Shown piece by piece: positions 12,836 through 24,486 of a stretch of DNA of 64,000 nt. The stretch lies in the NCBI GenBank assembly GCA_023333565.1, contig JAJKFH010000374.1:2232001-2296000 (forward strand), given 5' to 3'. The DNA is from Puffinus mauretanicus (taxonomy: Eukaryota > Chordata > Aves > Procellariiformes > Procellariidae). A program made the position numbers and the translations under genes. Under the pieces are notes generated by a model. It searched no databases. It saw only the letters and a program-made list of their open reading frames with translations, and had not been told where the DNA came from. Numbering within the stretch: position 1 is the first letter of the stretch; every line of letters begins with the position of its first letter.

Positions 12836-14224
12836 GCTTTTAGGCAACACTGTTTTTACTAAGTCCATCCTCTACGCAACTTCTACTTCTAAGACGACAA
12901 GAATGAACTACAAAATTATTCCATTCCATGATGTTTATTTGTGAAACTCTCACAATCCAAGTGCGGATTCCTTGAGATTGTACTGAACTCACACACAAAC
13001 CCAGGCAAACCACAAACAGGGCATGAATGTTAGCATGCCCCCTACGCCAAGATCTTCTGCTGTGAATGCAACCTGAAAATGAGGATGAGTTTAAGAACTG
13101 TGTCCCCAACCAGCTTTCTCAAGGGACAAGAAAACTTAAAGATTTGATCTTCGGATAGATAAATTGGGCTTGGTTTTCAGTCATATCTGTTGTTAAAACA
13201 ACCCATTCCTACAAATGCAGGAGCTGTTAAAATAAGGGTACACTCGCTAAGCCCAAAATTTTCAGGATATAAAGCATAACCTGCTAATCCCTCTGTTTAT
13301 CCCTATCTTAATCAGGATAGCAAAGTAGATACAGATGTGATAGCAAAATGGATGCAATTGCACATCCTGCCTTTTCCAAGGGACTCAGCAGTTTCTTGCC
13401 CCTATCAGTCACTGCTCTACGGCCTATCATTACAGTCCCTCCTCTGAGATGCTGTCTGAAGACCGTTTCGCTAATTCATATGAATTTGTGCACTTCAAAA
13501 AATCCAAATCAGGTCAGCGTTTGAGGGTCTTAATTGGTTCTTTGAGTTATGTCCCAACATCTCTGTACATTACAGCGCTAGACCAGAAAACTTCCAGCAT
13601 AATTACTCCTTCCTAACAGAAGCAATATCCAATGTTGTGATATCAGACTACTTTTACCATATACCACTTTTGAATGCAGGTATGTTTTCATTGGCACAAT
13701 ACTGATCTGAAACATGCTGGGCCTTTGGAAGGAAAAAATCTAGGGGGAGTGGAAAAGAGAGAGGAAAATAACCTCATTCCTCTAACAGGTTACCTTATAA
13801 GCAACCAGTTTTCTGTAGTTGCCCAGGATCCTGGCAGACTGGGAGCTGTTCTAGGGGAGAGAAGCGGATGCTGAGACCTGCATGCAAAATGCAGTCTGTC
13901 ATGTGGCAATGCTGTTTATCATTCACATTCCACTCCTGTACCGTTGGTAACATGCACAGACACTAAAGTTGGACTTTATCAGCACGTTTCTGTTCCTACA
14001 CATGCAACCATCATCGGAGAGCTTTGGCAACAGCTGAAGCACTGAACAAGAAAAAACTAAGGATAATCCTGGGCTCTGTAGTTTTCTCTTAAACAGCTTT
14101 GACAGGACTTGTTGAACAGGCAAGAAAGCCCCAAAACTTTCAAGATGAAAGCACAAATACAAGCATTAACTGCCAAACCTCATTTGACTTAACACCTCTA
14201 ACATTGTGACCAGAAATACTTTTC
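12836..14224. other. Non-coding stretch, nothing recognised
   Basis: Unique sequence. Frames of 66-92 codons occur on both strands without domain features. No RNA gene or strong repeat was seen. Confidence 0.55.
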
Positions 14225-14402
14225 CAGAGAAATGGAGGCAGGAGACTAAATGTGTAACTGAAAGACGTTGCTCCTGGACTGCAATCCCAGCTCTGCCACT
14301 GACCTGTTCAGTGATTTCATTTGGGGTATTTAACTTCTGGTTACACTGCCTTCTCCACTGGCAAATGAACAAAAGGATATTGAACTTCCTAGGTGAGGCT
14401 AA
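14225..14402 (+). repeat. MIR-like SINE
   Basis: The blocks gctcctggactgcaatccc, agctctgccactgacctgtt, ggtatttaacttctgg, ccttctccactggcaaatg and aacttcctaggtgagg follow the MIR consensus order from the tRNA-related region through the core to the tail-side tacctacctcatagggt and gttgtgagg segment. At roughly 170 bp this is the most complete MIR-like copy in the window. Confidence 0.7.
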
Positions 14403-17400
14403 GGTAAGTGGATATGTTCTGCCACATGTTTCAAAAGCAAGCATTGTACTTGCGTAAAATATTCAATATGTTACCCATATGTTCATTCCTGCCTCCGTTT
14501 TGCTAGTGCTGCTATTTTATTTCAAATAAGAAGCTTCATATTCCTTTTTCCACAGATGCACAAACTATACTACACCTCATGGGAAGCTACTTCTAATAAA
14601 CATCTGTAAATCTACCTCATTCTTGATTTAAATCCTTACTTAAAACAAACTCTGCCACAAAATCACCCTAAAACATGACAATGACAAGGCAAGCTCATAA
14701 GCTGAAACCTTCTCGTATTATGCCAAAACCAGCTATGTCTGCACTGCAATAGAAACATGAAAAAGGAATGTCTGATCTAACTCTGCTTCAGATTTGCATG
14801 AGCTGGTGTGTTCCCATGTATCTGTACATGACAATCTGGAGAAAGTAGCCTCGGTCCAAGTAAGCTCAGAGCAGGTTTGAAACAAACCAGAGGAAAAAGT
14901 TTTCCACGCAACACAAGCTGTGGAGCTTGTGACCACATGATATGAGTTCAAAATGGGATTAAACACACTCAGAGAGTCACAGTCTATTAAATCTCCTACT
15001 CAGAATACGGCTAACCTGCCGGTCGGTGTTGTGTCAGGGGACAGACCACTCAACACATGCTCCCTGATCTCTTCCTTCCAGCTTTCGTTATCAGTCATTG
15101 TCAGAGAGGGTGTCAGGCTAGATAAACCTTTGCTCTCACCCAGTAGCATATCCCTTACATTTTTAGGTAAACTAGTAAGACCTGCTTTCCAGCAAGAGCT
15201 TATTACCTCCAGCACAATATCATGCTGTGGGGCTTCTACAGCTTAGTACCCCTGCACGCTGTCTTCTTATGCTCCTGTGTTTCTTGTCCCTGCTTACTTG
15301 CTGATATATTTTATTTAGCGGGACACTTGTTTGGTCCTATGTTTACTGAATGGTCAATATGACTATGTGTAAATATTGGGCACAGGAGATACTAAGGTAA
15401 GCCGTCAGAAAGCCCCTGTGGAGGGAACACATGTAGGCCCGACCTCCAGCCCCCTCGATCCATCACACAAGGTTAGCTGATACGATAAACACTGTAAATA
15501 GAAACGACTTGTTCTGAGCATTAGCTGTTAAACCAATAAACAGCCAAAACTTCGGAGAAAAAACACTATTTTTCCTCATTTATCAAACAAGACTCTGTAT
15601 TTTTTTTTTTCCTCCCCCTTTTTAAACAAGTTCAGTTTGTGAAGATTGAAGAAAAACAAGACGTCCTTTCAAATCCCTTCTCTGGATCAAACCTCATTAG
15701 GTTTTGATGTCAATGGTGCATAGAAGGTTGACCGCTGCCAGCAGAAGTATTTGGCAGCCAGACTGTTACATAATACAATCCTGTCTTTCACAGAAGAGAG
15801 ATCTCTGTGCTACTAAATGTGCTAAAATTTAACCCGCTGCTTTGCTCCATCCAGCCAAAACAACTCTGTACATTTTCCATAGTACTAAATGATGGTTATA
15901 AAAAAAAGTCAAGCTTCTGCTTGAAAAATAAAATACCCAGAAACACTAAAAACACACATAGGTATTTATTTAAGGAAGTACACATTTCCTTTTCCCCACC
16001 TCTGACCGAAATCTGCTCTGAGAAGGGAGATGTTTGTCCCTAAAAGCAAGAGAAGTATTTTAAAAAACTTGTACATCTATTAGAAAAAATATACTAATGA
16101 AAAGAAAAGAAGTGTGTTACTCAAACTATGTCACTGCTTCATGGAAATGTTTGGATTCAGAACTCTGGAAACATAAAATGTTTTCCAAGGCTGTTTACAG
16201 TAAGCTTGAGTTTTCAGCTCCCACGAGTAGGAAGAAAATTTCTAATATCAACTTTTTTTCCAGAATGGCTTTTTAGCTGTGCCTGTGTATCCTGTGATGC
16301 TAAAAAAAAACAACAGTATCAGCTTTGAGTGGTGTAAATCAGGGGCACTTTTGGTCCCATTCATAGTTTCTGCCAACAAACTGACATGGCAATTTACAGT
16401 GCCAGATGCTGACAGGTAATATTTCCACTGAACCCAAGTTTTAAAAAAACAAATTCTCTTCTCTGAGCCCCAGTATAAACCAGCCCATATAATTTCACCC
16501 AGCCATCTCTGGACCAGCCCCAATATCTTGTGTTCGGCTAATGAATACCCTCGAGCAACAGTGATATTGGCAAATCTGGGAAATAGAAATCCCAAGTATG
16601 GGACTGACTGAAACTGGAAGAAAGGCCTTCAGGATTTGCCCTGTGGGGAATCAAATGGAAAGGAGGCAGCCCAGCTCTACCCAGTCAGTTTATAGTCACC
16701 AGTAAAGATTACCCAGTGGGCCTCTCTCAGAGAGCTGGAGAAATACTTTGGGGATACGAATCCATACTCAAGCATAGAGTTAAGGGGAACTGTGGGCCAG
16801 AACAAAGGGAGGGGTTGTGCACTGGACCCACACTGAAAACATCGAGCATGGTGTGAACAGCCGTCTCTCCACTCTCTGGCTAGTGTCAGGCAGACAAAAT
16901 CCTTCCCAAAAAAGCCCTGGTGTCAGCTGCTGCTGAAAGAAGAGGTTAGAATTATAGGCATTTCTTTACGCAGCGTGGACACAGGCAGCCACAGACATCT
17001 GACACACAGCACATACCAGAATTGATTGCATCCCCTGTCCTGGGCTCTTACAATAGCGAAGACTGATCCTGAGGGTAGGAAGATAGTCACTGAGGCAGCT
17101 AAGGAAACTGCTTTCCATATGCCCCTCCGATAGGGAAGTCAATAGAGGACAGTGATTTATATAGCCTGAATTATCCACTGAAGGAGCCTCTCCATCCACT
17201 GAGAGCAGAAGGTTAGAGAGCCCAGGGAGACCCAAGTCCTAGGGCTTGAGCTCACCTCTGAGAACACACCAGCCCGAATGCCCCGCCTTGGCAAACAAGA
17301 CGCGCAAAGCACCTCTCCCAGTGGACAGTGGCCAAGTTGGCCTGTGTCACTAAAGCGTTCCTATTTAGAGATGGTGTTACCGTAGTGTCCAGCAAAATTC

Positions 17401-17871
17401 TCCTCAGCGCGGCCTGAAGATCATCTCTTGGTGCTCCTCCAAACCCCTATTGAGCCCATTATGTTTTCAATTGAGCTGCATGTTTAATTTTATTGTACAA
17501 AGGGAGGAGGGCAAGAGGAGAGAAAGTAGGTGGGAAGAGTTACTTAGCTTTAGGAAAACTTAGTTTACTTAGGAATTTATCTTTTGTTTCCCTGAATCAG
17601 GAATTAATTAGCCCATATTGCTCTCTTTGTTTAAATGTTGTGTATTATGCTTTGCTGGGCAGAGAGTGGCCTAGAGCAAGTACAACATAAACAAACACTT
17701 GTTAATGGAGACTTGGAGCATGACAGAAAACCTGGGGATACAAACCAGCTAAAAAGAGAGACAGGCTAGTCCCGAGCTGGTGAACACACACATCCAAAAA
17801 CCTCAATGCTCCGCTTTCACATACCGTGATCCCCACCACTGAGGTCCCAAATGACAGATCCTACTCAGAGC
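14403..17871. other. Non-coding stretch, no gene recognised
   Basis: Mostly unique. A T-run lies at 15600-15610. The part at about 15230-15560 has a different texture (several CpG sites, aaaccaataaacagcc near 15531) that made me consider an LTR relic, but no terminal repeats or primer-binding site can be shown. The 115-codon minus-strand frame at 16248-16595 is not protein-like. Confidence 0.5.
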
Positions 17872-18022
17872 ACGTTCCCGCGGCCTCGTGCTGCAAAGGC
17901 TGCCAACGCAGCCTCCTCCGACAGGAGGGTTTGGGGAGAGGGCGTCCCTCTCAGCTCCAGGAACTCAGCAGCCCCTGTGAGCCCCAATTCTGGCCCTTTC
18001 TCCTGCCTGCCCAATCCCTCGG
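17872..18022. promoter_or_regulatory. Small CpG-richer patch
   Basis: About eight CpG dinucleotides fall within roughly 150 bases, including a ccgcgg site near 17878-17883, against a CpG-poor background. It is far smaller than a normal CpG island and has no recognisable TATA box or start site. It could be a weak regulatory patch or a degraded GC-rich repeat. The overlapping 152-codon frame (17826-18284) has no domain pattern. Confidence 0.2.
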
Positions 18023-18636
18023 AGGGATGATACAGCAAAAACCTGGCTCCCACCAACTGTTGTTACAGCCAGAGAGCTCAGAGGTTTCTCTTGGCTCTCT
18101 GGCTGACTTGTGTAACCAGGGTGAGGTGGTGTGGGGAGCACGAAGGATGAGAGACTGGATCTGCAATGCTAGAGGGGATGGAGTGGAGCTTAGGTGCATT
18201 TTACTGGGTGTGAAAAACATAATCAACAGTTTGGAGTCACTATGGCTGTGCATGGACAAGGGCTGGGTTATGCAAAAACAGTGACTATACTGAGAGAGCC
18301 AGGGATCGCCTCTGTGGGCAAGGACATAAGGAAACCTTGAACCAACAACGCTTGTGCAGGTTCCCTTCCTCTTCCTACTTTACTCAAAAGCAGCATGGTT
18401 CTCCCTCATCTTCAACATTTTCTGTTGGTTTAAAGTCCAACTCCTTGCACAGGTCCCCATTGGGGCATTATGGGTATTTTGAATAATCATAATTTCAATG
18501 CCATCTGTATGTGATTTCCTTATAATCACAGGCAGGAATCAAATTGCTTTTATTTTTTTTTTTAACATGAAGGCATTTGAGTAGATTGATAGAGTTAGGC
18601 AGCACTTACTCAGACAAAGGACACCAGCCTCTTAGA
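18023..18636. other. Non-coding stretch, nothing recognised
   Basis: Unique sequence with a T-rich run near 18549-18563. No gene, RNA or transposon was recognised. Confidence 0.55.
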
Positions 18637-18674
18637 AGAAACCATACTAGAAACCATCTTCTAGAAACCATACT
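18637..18674 (+). repeat. 12-bp tandem triplicate
   Basis: Three units of agaaaccatact or a close variant: 18637-18648, 18649-18660 (agaaaccatctt), then after two inserted bases 18663-18674. The first and third units are identical. It is a short minisatellite-like expansion that may vary in copy number. Confidence 0.85.
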
Positions 18675-18769
18675 GCCTGCCAGAATTTGCCACATTTCTG
18701 CTGGAAACCAAAACCTTTATTGTCTTTTTATTATTACAACATCAGTTCATGCTCACTCTTTGTAATGAC

Positions 18770-18880
18770 AGGTACTGAATTGTAATTTTATGATAGTTCC
18801 TTGATGCAAATAATCCAGCAGAAGCATAATTGCATGTTATTCATGCTTGGATATTATTAAACTTCCAGTATCAAACAGAG
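18770..18880. promoter_or_regulatory. AT-rich block with POU octamer (candidate enhancer)
   Basis: A perfect POU octamer, atgcaaat, lies at 18804-18811. Nearby are homeodomain-type cores (ataattgcat at 18826-18835, taatttta) and a second half-octamer region, gcatgttattcatgc. The density of such motifs in non-repetitive sequence resembles vertebrate conserved non-coding elements. Conservation cannot be tested here, and AT-rich DNA produces such motifs by chance. Confidence 0.25.
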
Positions 18881-18997
18881 TAAGTCTTTATGATTACACA
18901 TCTAAAAGGGGAACTATTTCAACCCCACACAATATTTTCTTATGCAAACACTGCAGCCTACATGCATCACTCAAGGTTAAAGCATGCTGAAGAGTAT

Positions 18998-19036
18998 TTG
19001 AAAGCCTTTGGTGCCTAAATCACTTAAAATCACTGG
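18998..19036. repeat. Short CR1/L3-like remnant
   Basis: ttgaaagcctttggtgcc then taaatcacttaaaatcac resembles the sauropsid CR1-type string tttgaaaatc, ggtgcctaaatcactttgaa, aat. Under 40 bp is recognisable and the strand is not decided. Confidence 0.3.
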
Positions 19037-21399
19037 ATGAAGTCTTTTAAATTTCACTGAAATCTAATCTCCCTCAACCCCCCCTATTTTTCCTCCTAAT
19101 ATCACATTACACACTGTTTTAGCCTATGGACACGTTAGGCCTGAACTTTAAGCCATGCCAAGTAAAACTCTGATCTACTTATGAACGTCTATGACCACAC
19201 AAGAGGGCTTTTTGCATGTAAAGCATTGTTTGCTGGCTGAACTTATCAACATCTAAAACCTTTGGGCCACCAATTTAGTCCTCACTTAGCCATAAAACAG
19301 AAAATATGGCTTTGGACTGTATTTAAAAACCACATAACACCTTTGGTATTAACATTGCAATTTGGCTTCCTTGCCCTTGCCTGCAATCACACAAGAGGTT
19401 AAACTCGAGACATTAATTTAAACCCTCTGACTTCCCTATGATTTGGGGTGCGCTGAACAATTCAACCTACAGACGTGTTAGCTGAGCATGAAGGTACTGT
19501 ATAAGCAATCGCGTTATTACTGGTTGGTACATATTTGTTTTCCAGATAAGTAAGTAGATAGCAATGACTAGACAAAAGCATTTTTAAACTACTCTCCCAT
19601 TATATTTTCCAAATACTTCAGAAGCACTTTAATTAACCACTAATTCATTCATTGCATTCTTGAATTTGGACTCCTTTCCTAGACATGTCCCCTTATAGTT
19701 ATTACATATGCTATTCTTCTTTGCAGATAGCATGTTCAACTCTGTACACATCAAATAAGGATAAATTCATATCCCAGAAAGTCTACCCAGAGAGACGGCC
19801 TTTGGCTCTAGCAGTTCCCTCAAATAAAAAACCAGGCTTTCGGCTGGTCCACAGGCACCATAATTTACAGGCTACTAGTTACTGGCATCTCAGGGCAAGG
19901 AAACCCTCGTAAAAATCATTCTCCTCCTATTTTTTCCTCAAATGAAACCATCTGATTTAATCCTAGTTTTGTGGAAAAAAAAGCACATCAAAATGAAGCT
20001 TAGCATTCAGGGCTTCAGGCTGGAGGCAGATCTGAACTGCACAGAAGCAGACACTTGTAGAAGATAAATCTTAGGTGAAAAGATTGGTAAAACATAGTTT
20101 GACCAACATATCAGGGATCAAAGCAAGATCTTTAGAGCTTAAGACATTCACCACTATAACTCAAGCTGGAAATCCAGTTTCTTTGAGCTGGGCTTGTAAG
20201 TCTCTAGAGACTGAACAGAGACCTCTATACTGCGTGCTCAGCAGATGAAACATGCTCCCCCATGCCCTGTACCATAGACCGAAGCAGTGCCAGGACTCAC
20301 CCCCTCTGCCCACAAAGAGAATCCCCTGCTCCACCCTCAGAGAGAAAAAGATGCCTCATTAATTCATGAGTGCTAAAAATAAACTCAAAATTAAATAAAA
20401 AGTTTACCAGGTTTGGACATTTTGTGCTACAATACCACCCAATGGATTTCTTTTTTTTTTTTTTTAAGCTTCATTTGGCAAAGCAGCCCATTTCCCAACA
20501 TGGACCAGGCACCCTGAGTTACTTCAGAGAGGATATACACAAGCCAAGTTTTTCAGATTTGCAAATTAGCTACTGCACACGTACATATAACATTTGCAGA
20601 ACAATTTCCCAACACGTACATTTGTACTAAGAGTCTTAATGTCCCTATGGTGCAGAGTGATTTATATCTGAGGCGAGTGTGACAGATTCATGTAACCCAT
20701 CCAAAGAGGCTGTGGTATACACCATATATCAATTCTCAGGCTTGTTTTCTTTTCATTTTCTCTATTAAAAAATTAAAGAAAATGAATCAGGGAATTAAGA
20801 AATACAATTTGCCAGCCTCCCAGATTTTTCACAGTGGTTTAAATAAATCATATCAAGATTATAAAGGGCCAAGACCAAGAATAACTATTGCATTAAAGAA
20901 CATTGTTCTGAATCTGGAGCAACTAACAGAATAGCCTTGTGTCTTGACTCTTTTCTTTGAACACAAGCTATACAGGAGCAGGGTTCAAGAAATGAGCACA
21001 AATAGAGAATTGTCTTCCTGAAAATATATTAAGCACCAACTTTTTTATATAACAGCTGGATATTTACAGCTTTGGAAAGACACTACAGTGAGCCACACTG
21101 TCTCTGGCCCTTACATGGGACAAGCATGGCTGGGAAAAAGGAATACACAAGGAGATGGCACCATTATGCATCTTGTTCAAAGTCCAAAGACGATCGCAAT
21201 CCCTCTACAAACTTCTGCTTGGGAACGTTAACACCAGGGCTCTGCCTACATGGCACGTTCAAAATCAACTCATGCGCACGTACATCCAAGCATTGCATGT
21301 TCTCACTAAGGGGAGGCCAGATTTAAACACTCCTGAGTTTTGGGAAGGTCTGGATGAAAAACCACATGGCCCAGGTCCACTTTTCACTGCAGCCAAGTG

Positions 21400-21445
21400 C
21401 CCAGTCCTGATCTCATTGAAAACAACGGCAAAACTCCTGGAGAAC
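21400..21445 (+). repeat. CR1/L3-like 3' remnant
   Basis: cagtcctgatctcattgaaa followed by acaacggcaaaactcctgg closely parallels the frequent CR1/L3 end agtcctgatctcattgaagt then caatggcaaaactccc. About 45 bp is preserved. Confidence 0.45.
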
Positions 21446-22374
21446 AATCCTGCTCATAGCTAGCCAACTGTCTATCATTTTTCTCACTACATAAGCTCTT
21501 ATTTTTACTATTATACCTGACTAGACTCTCCAAGCTGTGTTTTTTTTCCCACCCTGATCTCACTTGAATGATGTCAGACAGGGGGGTAGGGAGACAAATA
21601 CAGAAATGCGGTAAATGCCAAAGCTGGAACCAGCACATCCAAGAAATAAATATAATAAGTACGTACAATGCCAAGGCTGGATACAGCAGCCGAGGAAAAA
21701 GGGAAATGTAAAACTTTCTTGGCAAGGGCACATGGATTCATCCAGCTGAAAGAGGCACATTCCAGCCCACACCATTGTAAGCAATAATCTATGTCTCCCT
21801 CGAGAAAATACAGATGTTTGTGATTTTTTTGATTTTTTTTTTTAACTGCTCATATGAAATAACCTTGTTGTCTTGAAAAATTCCTCCGGGACTTGATATT
21901 GCAAATGTTACTTCTGTACAAACTGTAAACTGCTGACTCAAACCAAACACACAAAATAACATATAGGACAGTTTTGAAATGCATTCTAATAATAAAAGTG
22001 TACTTGAAGATTGACTGAGGCTAATGAATTAAAAACATATTCAGACTAGATAAGATGCAATTAATAATAATAAAGAAATTGAAATCAGATCTTTTCTTGT
22101 CTGCAACAGTGTCCTCCTCCTCTGCACCATCTATTTCAGAATTTTCTTTGCAGAAATGATACTCATGAAAACCGAAAAATATTCTAATCCTCTTATTTCA
22201 ATTGAGCTGATACTGCAGTAACTTCATTGTCTTTTAATCAGATGTTGCTGATTTACAGGAGTGTAAGCGGTTGAAGAGTACAGTCATCACATTTGTAGAG
22301 AGGCTTACTGAATTTGGCACCAAGTCCTTTGCTGGCAACTCCTATGATCTGGGCCAGAGAAGTATTTTAACTGA

Positions 22375-22440
22375 AAAGGCCTGATTCTTCTCTGCTTTCC
22401 ACTGTGCATTGTTATTTACATCTGCATATGGTAACTGTCA
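22375..22440 (+). repeat. CR1/L3-like 3' remnant
   Basis: aaaggcctgattcttctctg then ctttccactgtgcattg and ttatttacatctg parallels the common LINE end ggcctgattctgctctcagt then tacactggtgtaaatc. Moderate resemblance only. Confidence 0.35.
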
Positions 22441-22601
22441 ACTGCAGCCTTTCTGATTCTCACATCTTCTTGTGGATGTGAACAGCTGTGTGCTCTTGAG
22501 CACACAGGTGAAAAAAGTTCAATGTGCAAACACATTTTGGTACACAAGTTTTCAGTTTTCGTAATTATTCTTTCTCTACATTAACCAGAAGTCTGTTTTG
22601 A

Positions 22602-22675
22602 TTGGTGGGGTTTTTTTGTGGGTTGGTTTGGTTGGTTTGGGGTGTTTTTTTTTTTTTCCTTTTTTTTCCCCCCTG
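22602..22675 (+). repeat. T/G-rich low-complexity tract
   Basis: About 70 bases of T-runs broken by G or GG (units such as ttggtttggttgg), followed by T-runs with C-runs. Tracts of this style are frequent in bird genomes and usually length-variable. Confidence 0.75.
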
Positions 22676-23717
22676 ACTTACAAGTGCTATAGCTTCAGTG
22701 AGCCTCCTGGCTGAAAGTCAGCCTTTGGTTTTTTGTCTAGCTCTAGGGAAGATGATGAATTGGAGAATTTAAAATACCTCTTCACAGAAGGACCCAAGAG
22801 CACAAGAGTCACCACTCAATCTGTCAAGCTCAGAATTGAACCCCAAGGCTCTGGAGAGAATTGTCAAATCTGCAGCTGCTGTAAATCCTCCTGGCTTTGT
22901 TGAACACTGACGATTTACATTAGCAGAGAATCCAACCCAAAATTTGAAAAGTGTCCAGGATGGACCTAAATGTGTTTATTTGTGCAGTTAGAACACTTAG
23001 AGAAGGGTGAACCTTTGAGTCCCTGGAGATGATAGACACCTCCTACAGATCAGATCATGAACACCATGAATAACATGTCAGCTTCTGTATGGACATCAGT
23101 ACCCAACACAGAGCGCACACTCCCGCCAAGTAGTGTGCGCATCCTCTTCTACAAACATTGCCAGTGACGACAAATAGACTCTAGTCCTTTCTTTGAATGA
23201 GCCCTAAATGGGATGAGGTGACAGGGAATTCCCCAGGTAGCTTACAGGTGCTTTGTATAATACTCCCTTTTATATATTCCATGTTATCTTTTACTTGCAG
23301 CAAGTATCTCCTTATACATAGCAAGACAGACCAGGAGGATGCAGGTGAGCAGAGAAGTTATCTTGCTACCTCAAGCAGATTTTAAGTGTTTCATCTTTTC
23401 TACCCAAACACTTGTCTGACAAGCCCTCAGTGACCTCCTTAGCAAACAATTATGTTGTCTAATTGATCACAGAGTTAAAATACTTTTCAAAATTTCTCAT
23501 TTAAATCTACCTGTGCTTAATTTCACAATGTAAGTTTTTGCATGCATCACCTATGTCTGTCTCAGACATCTCCTCCTCCTGGCTTCAGTTTTTTTCCACT
23601 CTCAATTATTCATATCCTGGTCTCTCTCTTAAACCTTGTAGGAAATTAAAATTGGCCATTTAAGATGCACTATAAAAATAGGACCACTCCTTCCTGCTAA
23701 GAGGACACATGGTTTAT

Positions 23718-23880
23718 TGTTTTCCAAGCTCTGCTGTGTCAGCAGCTCCAACCAGCAATTATAAAAATGAAGCCGCCAAGGTTGGTAAAAGTCACTTTCT
23801 TATTAGCGTCTAATTATCTACCAGTAGATCTGGGTCCAGTCTTCAGTGCCATTGCACACATCTGATATTGGCTGTGGCAA
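23718..23880 (+). repeat. Member A of a paralogous pair
   Basis: This segment matches 27340-27505 in the same orientation. Shared blocks in order are ttttc...gtca, ccagcaatt, taaaaa, ccaagg, tggt, cttatta, taattatct, then after 37 bases (36 in B) cacat.t.at..tggctg. In the central 68-69 bases I count roughly 75% identity by eye with one single-base gap. The flanks are weaker. Two readings fit: two copies of an ancient interspersed repeat, or a local duplication of a functional element. I cannot name the family. Confidence 0.6.
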
Positions 23881-24119
23881 GTGGAAAATTTATGATTTCA
23901 TTTTTGAGGAGTCTTGTGAATAGAAATGGAGAAAGAGTTGGAAAACACAAGAAAAGCAATTAAAAACCTGATGCAAACTTTTTGTATTGCCAGAACCCAT
24001 CCCCTTCAATTCATTTCACTCCCCAGATCATCCATTATGTCTAACAGACTCACTTTTCATACAAGCTGCACGTGTCCCACTAGTGTAAGGCCCCTGAACC
24101 GAGACTGCTTTTGAGTATG

Positions 24120-24170
24120 GAGCTATATGACATCTTTCCTTCATCTGTAAAAGTGGAATCAGTGAGGAAG
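24120..24170 (+). repeat. MIR-like SINE fragment
   Basis: The block catctttccttcatctgtaa then aagtggaatcagtgagg matches the MIR core segment cagtttcctcatctgtaaaa then tggggataat. Only the central block is recognisable, so this is a weak call. Confidence 0.35.
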
Positions 24171-24464
24171 TGATCAGACTGTTTTCCTAACAGTATCTCC
24201 CAAAATACAACTCCAACCTGACATAACAGAGATATCTGTTATCTCTGAAGAAGACAGACCAGTTCAGCACATGGGGGATGTGGCTCTTCGCACAACAGGT
24301 AACTGTCCTATGTGACTCCCTGCCAAAGCATGTTTTGAATGCAAAAAGCTTACACAGGCTCAATGGAAGTAATTTACTTGGGAAAAAGATTCGTTGAGGG
24401 TTACTAATTAGACTATCCACAGAAAGCTCATGACACCTTCTCAGTGAGAATAGTTGAATGTTGA

Positions 24465-24486
24465 AAGGCTACCTTTGGGTAGCCTT
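24465..24486. other. 9-bp perfect hairpin
   Basis: Left arm aaggctacc (24465-24473), loop tttg, right arm ggtagcctt (24478-24486), all pairs perfect. There is no T-run after it and no surrounding gene, so a function is not inferred. Confidence 0.85.

Larger units (their letters stand above)
18675..21399. other. Non-coding stretch, no gene recognised
   Basis: Apart from the candidate enhancer block and a short CR1/L3-like piece at 18998-19036, this is unique sequence. There is a run of 15 T at 20451-20465. Frames up to 102 codons (21155-21463) show no domains. Confidence 0.55.
21446..23717. other. Non-coding stretch with a long T/G tract
   Basis: No gene recognised. It contains a CR1/L3-like piece (22375-22440) and the T/G-rich tract 22602-22675. 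AT-rich sequence near 22020-22090 and 22190-22265 has homeodomain-type cores but no compelling cluster. Confidence 0.55.

Noticed and set aside
17826..18284. 152-codon plus-strand frame as a gene
   Set aside because: It coincides with the CpG-richer patch, and overlapping minus-strand frames of 63 and 102 codons cover the same bases. No domain is recognised.
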